Source of the DNA: Aquamicrobium lusatiense | Lineage (GTDB): Bacteria; Pseudomonadota; Alphaproteobacteria; Rhizobiales; Rhizobiaceae | Direction: 5' to 3' | Length of the DNA stretch: 64,000 nucleotides | NCBI RefSeq assembly: GCF_014201615.1 | Contig: NZ_JACHEU010000001.1 | Coordinates: 186,001 to 250,000 of the forward strand | Shown here: positions 57,314 to 64,000 of the stretch, in pieces | Layout of the letters: each line of letters opens with the position of its first letter | How positions within the stretch are numbered: the first letter of the stretch is position 1 | The notes under the pieces: model-generated | Databases searched by the model: none | What the model saw: the letters and a program-made list of their open reading frames with translations, nothing else | Told to the model about the DNA's origin: nothing | Translations under genes and position numbers: made by a program

Positions 57314-58350
57314 GTTTTCTTCAGCTTTCCGGCCTCTGCCGAAACTATGGCCCCGTGGCAGCAGTAAACGGCATCGACCTTTCCGTCGCCGCCGGCGGCC
57401 GCACCGCCATCGTCGGCCCTTCGGGCTGCGGCAAGACCACGCTTCTGCGTCTCATCGCCGGCTTCGAGCCGCCCGATGCGGGCAGCATCGAACTCGATGG
57501 CGAGCCGCTTGCCGGACCGCGCATGTTCGTTCCCGCCTACCGGCGCTCCATCGGCCTCGTCGCGCAGGACGGCGCGCTGTTCCCGCACCTCTCCGTCGCC
57601 GCCAATATCGGCTTCGGCATGCCCCGCGGCGAACCGGACCGCGATGGCCAGGTCGGGCACCTCATCCGGCTGGTCGGCCTCGACGAAAGCTTCCTGCAAC
57701 GGCGTCCGCACCAGCTTTCCGGCGGGCAGCAGCAGCGCGTGGCGCTGGCACGGGCGCTGGCCCGCAAGCCGCGCCTGATGCTGCTCGACGAGCCGTTCTC
57801 GGCGCTGGATACTGGCCTGCGCGCGGCCATGCGCAAGACGGTCGCCGGCGTTCTGGAGGCGGCCGGCGTCACCACCATCCTCGTCACCCACGATCAGGAA
57901 GAGGCGCTGTCCTTCGCCGATCAGGTGGCGGTGATGCGCGCGGGAAAGATCATGCAGGCCGGTTCTCCGCGCGATCTTTATCTCAGGCCCCGCGACCGCA
58001 TGGTGGCGGAGTTTCTGGGCGAGGCGATCATCCTGCCGGCCAGCATCGCGGACGGCCATGCGCATTGCATTCTGGGCGCGATCCCCATCGACCGCGACGA
58101 AAGTCGCCAGACGGCCGAAATCCTGCTGCGGCCGGAGCAGGTCGGGCTCGGGCCGGATCAGGCCGGCGGCACGAGCGCCATGGTAACGGATTCGGAATTC
58201 AGCGGGCCGACCTGCACGCTCACGGTAGAGGTGGCCAACGGCGCGGGCGAAGCAGGCGCTCTCGTCCTGCGTCAGCCTTCAGCCGGCGCGCCGCAGGCCG
58301 GAACGCGCATCCGGCTTACCGTCAGCGGCAGCGCGCATCTGCTGGAGTAA
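57310..58350 (+). CDS. Ferric iron ABC transporter ATPase (FbpC type)
   Basis: 346 residues. Walker [10 protein letters not shown], signature [15 protein letters not shown], Walker [14 protein letters not shown]-loop [10 protein letters not shown]-terminal TOBE-like regulatory domain about 270-346 ([21 protein letters not shown]). Starts with ATGA overlap to the permease gene. The stop TAA is the first codon of a mosaic repeat. Confidence 0.93.
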   Translation: MSFLQLSGLCRNYGPVAAVNGIDLSVAAGGRTAIVGPSGCGKTTLLRLIAGFEPPDAGSIELDGEPLAGPRMFVPAYRRSIGLVAQDGALFPHLSVAANIGFGMPRGEPDRDGQVGHLIRLVGLDESFLQRRPHQLSGGQQQRVALARALARKPRLMLLDEPFSALDTGLRAAMRKTVAGVLEAAGVTTILVTHDQEEALSFADQVAVMRAGKIMQAGSPRDLYLRPRDRMVAEFLGEAIILPASIADGHAHCILGAIPIDRDESRQTAEILLRPEQVGLGPDQAGGTSAMVTDSEFSGPTCTLTVEVANGAGEAGALVLRQPSAGAPQAGTRIRLTVSGSAHLLE

Positions 58351-58440
58351 TTCCAGCAAAAAGTGCGCAGCGGTTTTTGCGTCTGGAATTACGTCTGAGA
58401 AAGGATGGAGCATTTTCGTCCAAAAACGAAAATGCTCCAG
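58348..58440. repeat. Mosaic palindromic repeat (RIME-like) after the iron transport operon
   Basis: First palindrome TAATTCCAG (58348-58356) with CTGGAATTA (58383-58391), second a perfect 14-bp stem 58406-58419 with 58426-58439 (core GGAGCATTTTCG). The first arm includes the stop codon of the ATPase gene. The layout equals the copy at 49793-49893. The 14-bp stem could also end transcripts of both flanking genes. Confidence 0.8.
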
Positions 58441-58465
58441 ACTGATGCGCGCTGCCTGAAGCTTT

Positions 58466-59692
58466 TTACCGCGTGTTGCGGCGGCGGGCCGCCAGCGTGC
58501 GCAGGCGCAGCGCGTTGAGGCGGATAAAGCCCTCGGCGTCCTTCTGGTCATAGGCGCCACGATCGTCTTCGAAGGTGACGAGGTCGTCGCGGTAGAGCGA
58601 CTTGGCCGACTTGCGACCGGTGACGATGACATTGCCCTTGTAGAGCTTCAGCCGCACCGTACCCTCGACGTCTTCCTGGCTCTTGTCGATCAGCGCCTGC
58701 AGCATCTCGCGCTCCGGCGAGTACCAGAAGCCGTTGTAGATGAGTTCCGCATAGCGCGGCATCAGCTCGTCCTTGAGATGGCCGGCGCCGCGATCCAGCG
58801 TAATCGACTCGATGGCGCGGTGCGCTGCGATCAGGATGGTGCCGCCGGGGGTCTCGTAGACGCCGCGGCTCTTCATGCCGACGAAACGGTTCTCGACCAG
58901 ATCGATGCGGCCGATGCCGTTGTCACGGCCGAGGTCGTTGAGCGCGGCGAGCAGCGTGGCCGGCGACAGCTTCTTGCCGTTCAGCGCAACCGCGTCGCCC
59001 TTCAGGAATTCGATCTCGATCTCGGTTGCGGCATCCGGCGCATCGAGCGGCGAGACGGAGCGCTGGTGCACATATTCCGGCGGCTCCACCCACGGATCTT
59101 CCAGCACCTTGCCCTCCGAGGAGGAGTGCAGAAGATTGGCGTCGACCGAGAACGGCGCTTCGCCCTGCTTGTCCTTCGGCACCGGGATCTGGTGCTTTTC
59201 GGCGAACTCGATCAGATCGGTGCGCGACTTGAACGACCAGTCGCGCCACGGCGCGATGACCTTGATGTCGGGATTGAGCGCATAGGCCGAAAGCTCGAAC
59301 CGCACCTGATCGTTGCCCTTGCCGGTCGCGCCATGGGCGACGGCGTCAGCCCCGGTTTCCTCGGCGATCTGGACCAGATGCTTGGAGATCAGCGGCCGGG
59401 CGATGGATGTGCCGAGCAGATAGGTGCCCTCGTAGAGCGCGTTGGCGCGGAACATCGGGAACACGAAATCCTTCACGAACTCCTCGCGCAGGTCGACGAT
59501 GCGGATGTCCTTGATGCCCATCATCTCGGCCTTGCGGCGCGCCGGCTCCAGTTCCTCGCCCTGTCCGAGATCGGCGGTGAAGGTGACGACCTCCGCGCCC
59601 AGTTCGGTCTGCAGCCATTTCAGGATGATGGAGGTGTCGAGGCCGCCCGAATAGGCGAGCACGACCTTCTTGACGTCTTTCAGCTTGGTCAT
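58466..59692 (-). CDS. argG: Argininosuccinate synthase
   Basis: ATP-dependent joining of citrulline and aspartate in arginine synthesis. 408 residues. PP-loop [18 protein letters not shown] near residue 10-27, [34 protein letters not shown] and [14 protein letters not shown] are family signatures. Start ATG 59692 ([17 protein letters not shown]); a longer frame to 59734 is not supported. Confidence 0.97.
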   Translation of the reverse strand: MTKLKDVKKVVLAYSGGLDTSIILKWLQTELGAEVVTFTADLGQGEELEPARRKAEMMGIKDIRIVDLREEFVKDFVFPMFRANALYEGTYLLGTSIARPLISKHLVQIAEETGADAVAHGATGKGNDQVRFELSAYALNPDIKVIAPWRDWSFKSRTDLIEFAEKHQIPVPKDKQGEAPFSVDANLLHSSSEGKVLEDPWVEPPEYVHQRSVSPLDAPDAATEIEIEFLKGDAVALNGKKLSPATLLAALNDLGRDNGIGRIDLVENRFVGMKSRGVYETPGGTILIAAHRAIESITLDRGAGHLKDELMPRYAELIYNGFWYSPEREMLQALIDKSQEDVEGTVRLKLYKGNVIVTGRKSAKSLYRDDLVTFEDDRGAYDQKDAEGFIRLNALRLRTLAARRRNTR

Positions 59693-59993
59693 GGGCGTTT
59701 CCGATGTTCGTTCCGGGACTGCGGCGAGGCGCAAAAACTGCGTGGGCAGTCATAGCAGGAAAGCCGCGCCGGACAAGCGCCCAGGAAGCAGGAACGGGAG
59801 GCAGCAAAGCCGCGCCGGCAAAGCGTCCGGACGCAATCTCAGCAGGTGCCTGCTGCTTCGGCAGAGTGCGCAACAAAATGACGAAATGTGCTCAATATAA
59901 AACCTTTTCTTGTGAATCTGCACTTTTTCGTGCATTTCATGGCCCGCGCCCGCCAGGGCGCATCATTACCACCCGAACTGACAGGATCATATG
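59693..59993. promoter_or_regulatory. Divergent region between argG and glutamate dehydrogenase genes
   Basis: About 300 bp without a gene. A near-perfect 20-bp direct repeat, AAAGCCGCGCCGG(A/C)(C/A)AAGCG, is at 59760-59779 and 59806-59825. An inverted repeat TGCAC-N6-GTGCA (59919-59934) with weak outer symmetry lies 60 bp before the GDH start, downstream of a TATAAA at 59896-59901. AGGA at 59982-59985 is the GDH ribosome-binding site. Confidence 0.5.
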
Positions 59994-61259
59994 ATGGCGG
60001 AAGAAAGTCTTCTTGATAGCGCACTGGTACGTCTGGACGATGCCGCAAGGCACCTCAACGTCGACGCCGATGTCATCGAGAAGCTGAAATATCCGCGAGA
60101 GACGACCAAAGCCCGCCTCATGATCCGCATGGACGACGGTTCGCGAAAATCCTTCCTGGCATGGCGATGCCGCTATGACGACACCCGCGGCCCGACCAAG
60201 GGCGGCATCCGCTTCCATCCCGACGCTACGGCCGAAGAAGTCGAGATGCTGGCCTTCTGGATGACGTTCAAATGCGCCGTGATGAACCTGCCCTATGGCG
60301 GCGGCAAAGGCGCCGTTCAGGTCGACCCGCGCCAGCTCTCCAAGGCCGAGCTGGAGCGTCTGTCGCGCGCTTATATTCAGGCTTTCGCCGGCATTATCGG
60401 GCCGGACCGCGATATTCCCGCACCCGATGTCTACACCAACTCCATGATCATGGGCTGGATGGCTGACGAGTACAGCCAGATCGTCGGCAAGAGCTCGCCT
60501 GCCGTCATCACCGGCAAGCCGCTGGCGCTCGGCGGCTCCGTCGGCCGCGGCGACGCCACCGCGCGCGGCGGCTACTATCTGGTGCGGCATCTGGCGCAGG
60601 AACTGGGCCTGAACGGTAAGCTTCGCATCGCCATTCAGGGCTTCGGCAATGCCGGCCAGTATATCGCCTCGCTGCTCGCCGGCGACGGCCACACCATCGT
60701 GGCCGTCTCGGATTCCGGAGGCGCCGTGCACTCGGCCGAAGGGCTGAGCCTCGACACCCTGATGGCGGCCAAGAACGACAACCGTTCGGTCGTCTATACT
60801 GCCGGAAAGGATGGCCATGAGGCCATTGCCGCCGACGATCTGGTCGGCGTCGACTGCGATATCCTTGTGCCAGCGGCGCTGGAAAACATGATCCACAAGC
60901 ACAATGCCCACACCGTGAAGGCGCGTCTCGTGCTGGAACTCGCCAACGGTCCGGTAACGCCCGAAGCCGACGAGATCCTCGCCGAACGCAACGTCGTGGT
61001 GCTGCCCGATATTCTGGCCAATGCTGGCGGCGTCACCGTCTCCTATTTCGAGTGGGTGCAGAACAAGCAGGGCTATTACTGGGAGCTGGAGGAAATCCAC
61101 ACCAAGCTGCGTACCATCATGGAGCGCGAAGGCCGGGCCATCTGGCAACTGTCGGTCGACCGCGGCACCACGCCGCGCACGGCCGCCTATGTCCACGCGC
61201 TGAACCGGCTGGCTGAAGCGATCGAGGCCCACGGCACGCAGAGCTATTTCGACAGCTGA
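59994..61259 (+). CDS. Glu/Leu/Phe/Val dehydrogenase, hexameric glutamate dehydrogenase type
   Basis: Around 421 residues. SFLAWRCRYDDTRGPTKGGIRFHPDATAEEVEMLAFWMTFKCAVMNLPYGGGKGAV carries the catalytic lysine region of this family. GRDIPAPDVYTN and the NAD motif GFGNAGQYIASLL follow. Likely NAD-dependent glutamate dehydrogenase, though leucine or phenylalanine specificity cannot be ruled out. ATG 59994 is favoured over 59991 by spacing from AGGA. It is unrelated to the large GDH at 14430-19241. Confidence 0.92.
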   Translation: MAEESLLDSALVRLDDAARHLNVDADVIEKLKYPRETTKARLMIRMDDGSRKSFLAWRCRYDDTRGPTKGGIRFHPDATAEEVEMLAFWMTFKCAVMNLPYGGGKGAVQVDPRQLSKAELERLSRAYIQAFAGIIGPDRDIPAPDVYTNSMIMGWMADEYSQIVGKSSPAVITGKPLALGGSVGRGDATARGGYYLVRHLAQELGLNGKLRIAIQGFGNAGQYIASLLAGDGHTIVAVSDSGGAVHSAEGLSLDTLMAAKNDNRSVVYTAGKDGHEAIAADDLVGVDCDILVPAALENMIHKHNAHTVKARLVLELANGPVTPEADEILAERNVVVLPDILANAGGVTVSYFEWVQNKQGYYWELEEIHTKLRTIMEREGRAIWQLSVDRGTTPRTAAYVHALNRLAEAIEAHGTQSYFDS

Positions 61260-61295
61260 CCCCATCTCGAACTGCATTCGCAGATCGGATATAAG

Positions 61296-61329
61296 AGGGC
61301 GTCACGCAATGCGGCGCCCTTTTCTTTTG
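61296..61329 (+). terminator. Rho-independent terminator of the glutamate dehydrogenase gene
   Basis: AGGGCG (61296-61301) pairs with CGCCCT (61315-61320), extended inside by U-G and C-G pairs, then TTTTCTTTT. It lies 37 bp past the stop codon. Confidence 0.75.
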
Positions 61330-61352
61330 CGCTTCTCTCAGGCAGGCCGTCC

Positions 61353-61994
61353 ATGAATTTCATTCCCGACGCAACCGTGATGGTGCAGTTCGCCATCGCC
61401 ACAGTTGTCCTGACGATCACCCCGGGTCCGGACATGACCCTGTTCGTCGGACGGGCCCTGTCGCAGGGAAAAGCCGCCGGCTTTGCCTGCGCCTTCGGAG
61501 CCATGACGGGCATCGTCTTCCACACCGCGCTGGTAGCGCTCGGCCTGTCGGCCCTGATCGTGGCCTCGCCGCAGGCCTTCTTCGTGCTCAAGATCGTCGG
61601 CGCGCTCTACCTGATCTGGCTCGCCTTTCAGGCGATACGCCATGGATCAGCCTTCTCGCCGGAGGTGACCGGCAAGGCGCCGCGCTCGCTCGCCCGCAAC
61701 TGGGCGACGGGGCTGGGCATCAACCTGCTGAACCCCAAGATCATCCTGTTCTTCATGACCTTCCTGCCGCAATTCGTATCGGCGCACGATCCCCATGCGC
61801 CCGGCAAGCTGTTCTTCCTTGGCCTGATGTTCATCCTCATTGCGCTGCCGTTCACTGCGACCATGGTGATCGCGGCGGACCGTCTGGCAAACCTGCTGAA
61901 GAAGAGCCCGCGCATCACGCGGCTCACCGATTATCTGTTCGCCGGCGTGTTCTCGGCCTTCGCGATCAAGATCCTGACGACTCAGGCGAAGTAG
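61353..61994 (+). CDS. LysE/RhtB-family amino acid exporter
   Basis: 213 residues, six helices. TITPGPDMTLFVGRALSQGKAAG is the TPGP signature, and GINLLNPKIILFFMTFLPQFV the conserved NPK region. Substrate unknown. It is the second RhtB-type exporter in the window; this one follows a glutamate/amino-acid dehydrogenase, the other precedes the large GDH. Its 3' end overlaps the convergent membrane-protein gene by 29 bp. Confidence 0.9.
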   Translation: MNFIPDATVMVQFAIATVVLTITPGPDMTLFVGRALSQGKAAGFACAFGAMTGIVFHTALVALGLSALIVASPQAFFVLKIVGALYLIWLAFQAIRHGSAFSPEVTGKAPRSLARNWATGLGINLLNPKIILFFMTFLPQFVSAHDPHAPGKLFFLGLMFILIALPFTATMVIAADRLANLLKKSPRITRLTDYLFAGVFSAFAIKILTTQAK

Positions 61995-62457
61995 GCGGAA
62001 GCCGGTCGCGGTTGCGGCCACGCCAGTCCGGCGTCCACATGCCGGCCACCAGCCAGTAGGCCAGCCCGCCGACAAGTCCGCTGCCGATCATCGCCAGAAG
62101 AATGGCGGTGTCTTCGGAACCATCCGCCTGCCCCGCGCCGCCGTAAAACAGCCCGGCGAATGCCGCCGCAACGACCCCGCCGGCAATCGCATAGAACAGC
62201 CAGTCGCGCCGGCCGAGAAACTCGCCCACGACGATGGCGACAGCCGCCGGCCAGAAGTTCAGATGAGCTATGAACAGGGCAAAGATCGGCACGGCCACGA
62301 CCATGCCGGCATTGAAGGTGGAAAGCTCCTGTTCCTGTGCCAGCCCGGACCAGCCGAGAAACAGGACGTAGAGGAATAAACTGGCGGCGAGGCAGGCAGC
62401 GGCATAACCGGCGACCACCGTCGCAAAGCGAAGCAGGACCCTCAGCAGATCGCTCAA
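61966..62457 (-). CDS. Small four-helix membrane protein of unknown function, coupled to rlmN
   Basis: 163 residues with four hydrophobic segments (about 10-33, 45-66, 72-95 and 125-145). Starts [35 protein letters not shown]. The probable start TTG 62457 overlaps the rlmN stop as TTGA, which suggests coupled translation. The C-terminus is Arg- and Pro-rich ([20 protein letters not shown]). I do not recognise a family. The start is uncertain; a GTG a few codons in is possible. Confidence 0.65.
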   Translation of the reverse strand: MSDLLRVLLRFATVVAGYAAACLAASLFLYVLFLGWSGLAQEQELSTFNAGMVVAVPIFALFIAHLNFWPAAVAIVVGEFLGRRDWLFYAIAGGVVAAAFAGLFYGGAGQADGSEDTAILLAMIGSGLVGGLAYWLVAGMWTPDWRGRNRDRLPPTSPESSGS

Positions 62458-63686
62458 GCCTCGCCGTGCCCGGCGATCATCATCGCCTCCAGCGCCAGCC
62501 TGTCCACCTTGCGCATGCGTTCCGATTCCGACTTGAGCTGGCCGCAGGCGGCGAGAATGTCGCGCCCGCGCGGCGTGCGGATCGGCGAGGCGTAGCCGGC
62601 GGCGTTGATGTAGTCGGCGAAGCGCTCGATCGTCTCCCAGTCCGAGCACTGGTAGTTGGTGCCCGGCCACGGGTTGAACGGGATCAGGTTGATCTTGGCC
62701 GGAATGCCCCTCAGCAGCTTCACCATCTGCTTTGCGTCTTCGAGGCTGTCATTGACGTCCTTGAGCATCACATATTCGAAGGTGATGCGGCGCGCATTGG
62801 ACAGGCCCGGATATTCGCGGCAGGCCTTCATCAGCTGTTCGAGCGGATACTTCCTGTTGATCGGCACCAGAAGATCGCGCAGATCGTCGTTTACCGCATG
62901 CAGCGAGATCGCCAGCATGACGCCGATCTCCTCGCCGGTGCGGTAAATCTCCGGCACGACGCCGGAAGTGGAGAGCGTGATGCGCCGCTTCGACAGCGAC
63001 AGCCCGTCGCCGTCGGAGGCGATCAGCAGGGCCTTCTTCACCGCCTCGAAATTGTAGAGCGGCTCGCCCATGCCCATCATGACGATGTTGGACACCTTGC
63101 GTCCTTCCGCCGGCACGATGGCGCCTGCCGGGGTATCGGTGTCGGGAAAGTCGCCCAGCCGGTCTCGCGCGGTGAGCAGTTGCGCCAGAATTTCTTCCGC
63201 CGTCAGATTGCGCACCAGCTTCTGGGTGCCGGTATGGCAGAAGGAGCAGGTCAGCGTACAGCCGACCTGACTGGAAATGCACAGCGTGCCGCGTCCCTCT
63301 TCCGGTATGTAGACGGTCTCGATCTCGACCGGACGACCCGCGCCGCGCGGCGGAAAGCGGAACAGCCACTTGCGCGTGCCGTCGTTGGAGATCTGCTCCT
63401 CGACGACTTCCGGCCGCGCAACGGTGAAAGCGCGATCCAGCGCCGCACGCAGATCCTTGGAGATGTTGAACATCTGGGAAAAATCGGAAACGCCGCGCAC
63501 ATAAAGCCAGTGCCAGAGCTGCTGCACGCGCATCTTCGCCTGCTTTTGCGGCACGATGCCAGCCTCGACCAGCGCATCAGCCATTTCCTCGCGCGACAGG
63601 CCGATCAGCGACGGCTTCTCCGGCGCTGGACGAATGCGCAGCGCATCGCGGGCGCCGGCTGGAATGAGATCGAATGAAAGGCTCAT
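62454..63686 (-). CDS. rlmN: 23S rRNA (adenine-2503-C2)/tRNA methyltransferase RlmN
   Basis: Radical-SAM methyltransferase acting on A2503 of 23S rRNA and on tRNA A37. 410 residues. The 4Fe-4S motif CTLTCSFC has C143, C147 and C150. The methyl-carrying C381 is in [28 protein letters not shown] and [11 protein letters not shown] are further family segments. Start ATG 63686 ([13 protein letters not shown]). Confidence 0.96.
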   Translation of the reverse strand: MSLSFDLIPAGARDALRIRPAPEKPSLIGLSREEMADALVEAGIVPQKQAKMRVQQLWHWLYVRGVSDFSQMFNISKDLRAALDRAFTVARPEVVEEQISNDGTRKWLFRFPPRGAGRPVEIETVYIPEEGRGTLCISSQVGCTLTCSFCHTGTQKLVRNLTAEEILAQLLTARDRLGDFPDTDTPAGAIVPAEGRKVSNIVMMGMGEPLYNFEAVKKALLIASDGDGLSLSKRRITLSTSGVVPEIYRTGEEIGVMLAISLHAVNDDLRDLLVPINRKYPLEQLMKACREYPGLSNARRITFEYVMLKDVNDSLEDAKQMVKLLRGIPAKINLIPFNPWPGTNYQCSDWETIERFADYINAAGYASPIRTPRGRDILAACGQLKSESERMRKVDRLALEAMMIAGHGEA

Positions 63687-63859
63687 GATGCCCAATATAG
63701 GTGCTTTGCGGCCGATTGCAGCAGCAGATCCGGAATGAAGCGCGCCCGATAGCACAAGTTTGACCCGGAGTCATGGCCCCCCCAAAGTCAGCTCCCAGGT
63801 CAGGGCCCGCATTCATGGCCCGCACGCATGGCACATTGTCGGCACATGTGCCGCAAACA

Positions 63860-63888
63860 AAAAAAGCCGGGCCCGAAGGACCCGGCTT
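63860..63888 (-). terminator. Rho-independent terminator of the gene entering from the right edge
   Basis: Stem AAGCCGGG (63864-63871) with CCCGGCTT (63881-63888), with a UUCG-type loop in its centre. On the minus strand it is followed by a run of T. It lies 24 bp past the stop of the partial gene. Confidence 0.85.
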
Positions 63889-63911
63889 GCATTCCGATTG
63901 CCGGAACAGGC

Positions 63912-64000
63912 TTACTTGCAGCTGGCGATGGAGCCGAGGGCCGCGGAAATGCCCTTGAGCGAGAACACGTAGCTGGTGGTGTTGCCGCGTCCCGACTTCG
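63912..64000 (-). CDS. 3' end of an exported protein gene, possibly IalB family (cut by window edge)
   Basis: Only the last 28 residues are present, ending FSLKGISAALGSIASCK and TAA (63912-63914). The S-L-K/Q-G-x-x-A-A-x end resembles invasion-associated locus B proteins, which I recall next to rlmN in rhizobia. With so little sequence the assignment is tentative. Confidence 0.45.
   Translation of the reverse strand, partial: KSGRGNTTSYVFSLKGISAALGSIASCK

Overview
The window is ordinary, high-GC chromosomal DNA of an alphaproteobacterium. It most resembles the Hyphomicrobiales, Phyllobacteriaceae/Mesorhizobium-like group. This rests on gene content and neighbourhoods (180-kDa-class NAD-glutamate dehydrogenase, DUF1674-htpX-rsmB-heparinase-purH, a cobalamin-riboswitch btu operon, patatin beside 3-hydroxybutyrate dehydrogenase) and on intergenic mosaic repeats like those of rhizobia. 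It was judged by reading, not by database search. Almost every base is coding. I see no phage, integrase, transposase, CRISPR array or secretion system.

Layout. 1-5.4 kb: leuS (cut by the window edge), the PLP-homeostasis gene yggS, a branched-chain amino-acid binding protein and acs. 5.5-12 kb: an SDHAF4-like gene, htpX, rsmB (GTGA-coupled to htpX), a heparinase II/III-like gene and purH. 12-26.5 kb: an Atg22-type MFS gene, terC, the 1603-residue NAD-GDH, a LysE exporter, typA, a small secreted protein, a TetR/MFS divergent pair with palindromic operator DNA, and dcp. 26.6-33.5 kb: an NTF2-like secreted protein, beta-carbonic anhydrase, pdxY with a small membrane protein, the lemA-TPM-TPM set, a GNAT enzyme, ppa, the DUF167/YggT pair and tRNA-Ala(CGC) with a clear promoter. 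33.6-38 kb: a small unknown protein, a membrane GGDEF-EAL protein, and a class V aminotransferase divergent from an Lrp-family regulator.

38-45.1 kb holds a complete cytochrome bd operon on the minus strand, in transcription order: a GbsR/MarR-type regulator, cydD, cydC, cydA, cydB and cydX (46 codons). The first three genes are joined by 4-nt overlaps. A perfect 24-bp palindrome lies 8 nt before the regulator start codon. This is the most interesting regulatory structure I found. 45.2-47.4 kb: purE-purK and a membrane-anchored dual-specificity phosphatase. 47.6-52.6 kb: a full cobalamin riboswitch, then a TonB receptor and a BtuF/C/D-type importer, with a mosaic repeat between receptor and transporter genes. 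52.6-58.4 kb: bdhA with a patatin gene, and an Fbp-type ferric iron ABC operon. 58.4-64 kb: argG, a second and unrelated glutamate dehydrogenase, a RhtB exporter, a small membrane protein TTGA-coupled to rlmN, and the 3' end of a possible IalB-family gene.

Together these genes cover central nitrogen and carbon metabolism (GDHs, acs, bdhA), purine and arginine synthesis, high-affinity respiration, iron and vitamin B12 uptake, and translation/RNA modification. Nothing here is clearly a new system. The candidates worth checking are the regulator-headed cyd operon with its palindrome, mosaic repeats that repeatedly touch stop codons, a TPM domain interrupted by a membrane hairpin, and several small uncharacterised proteins.
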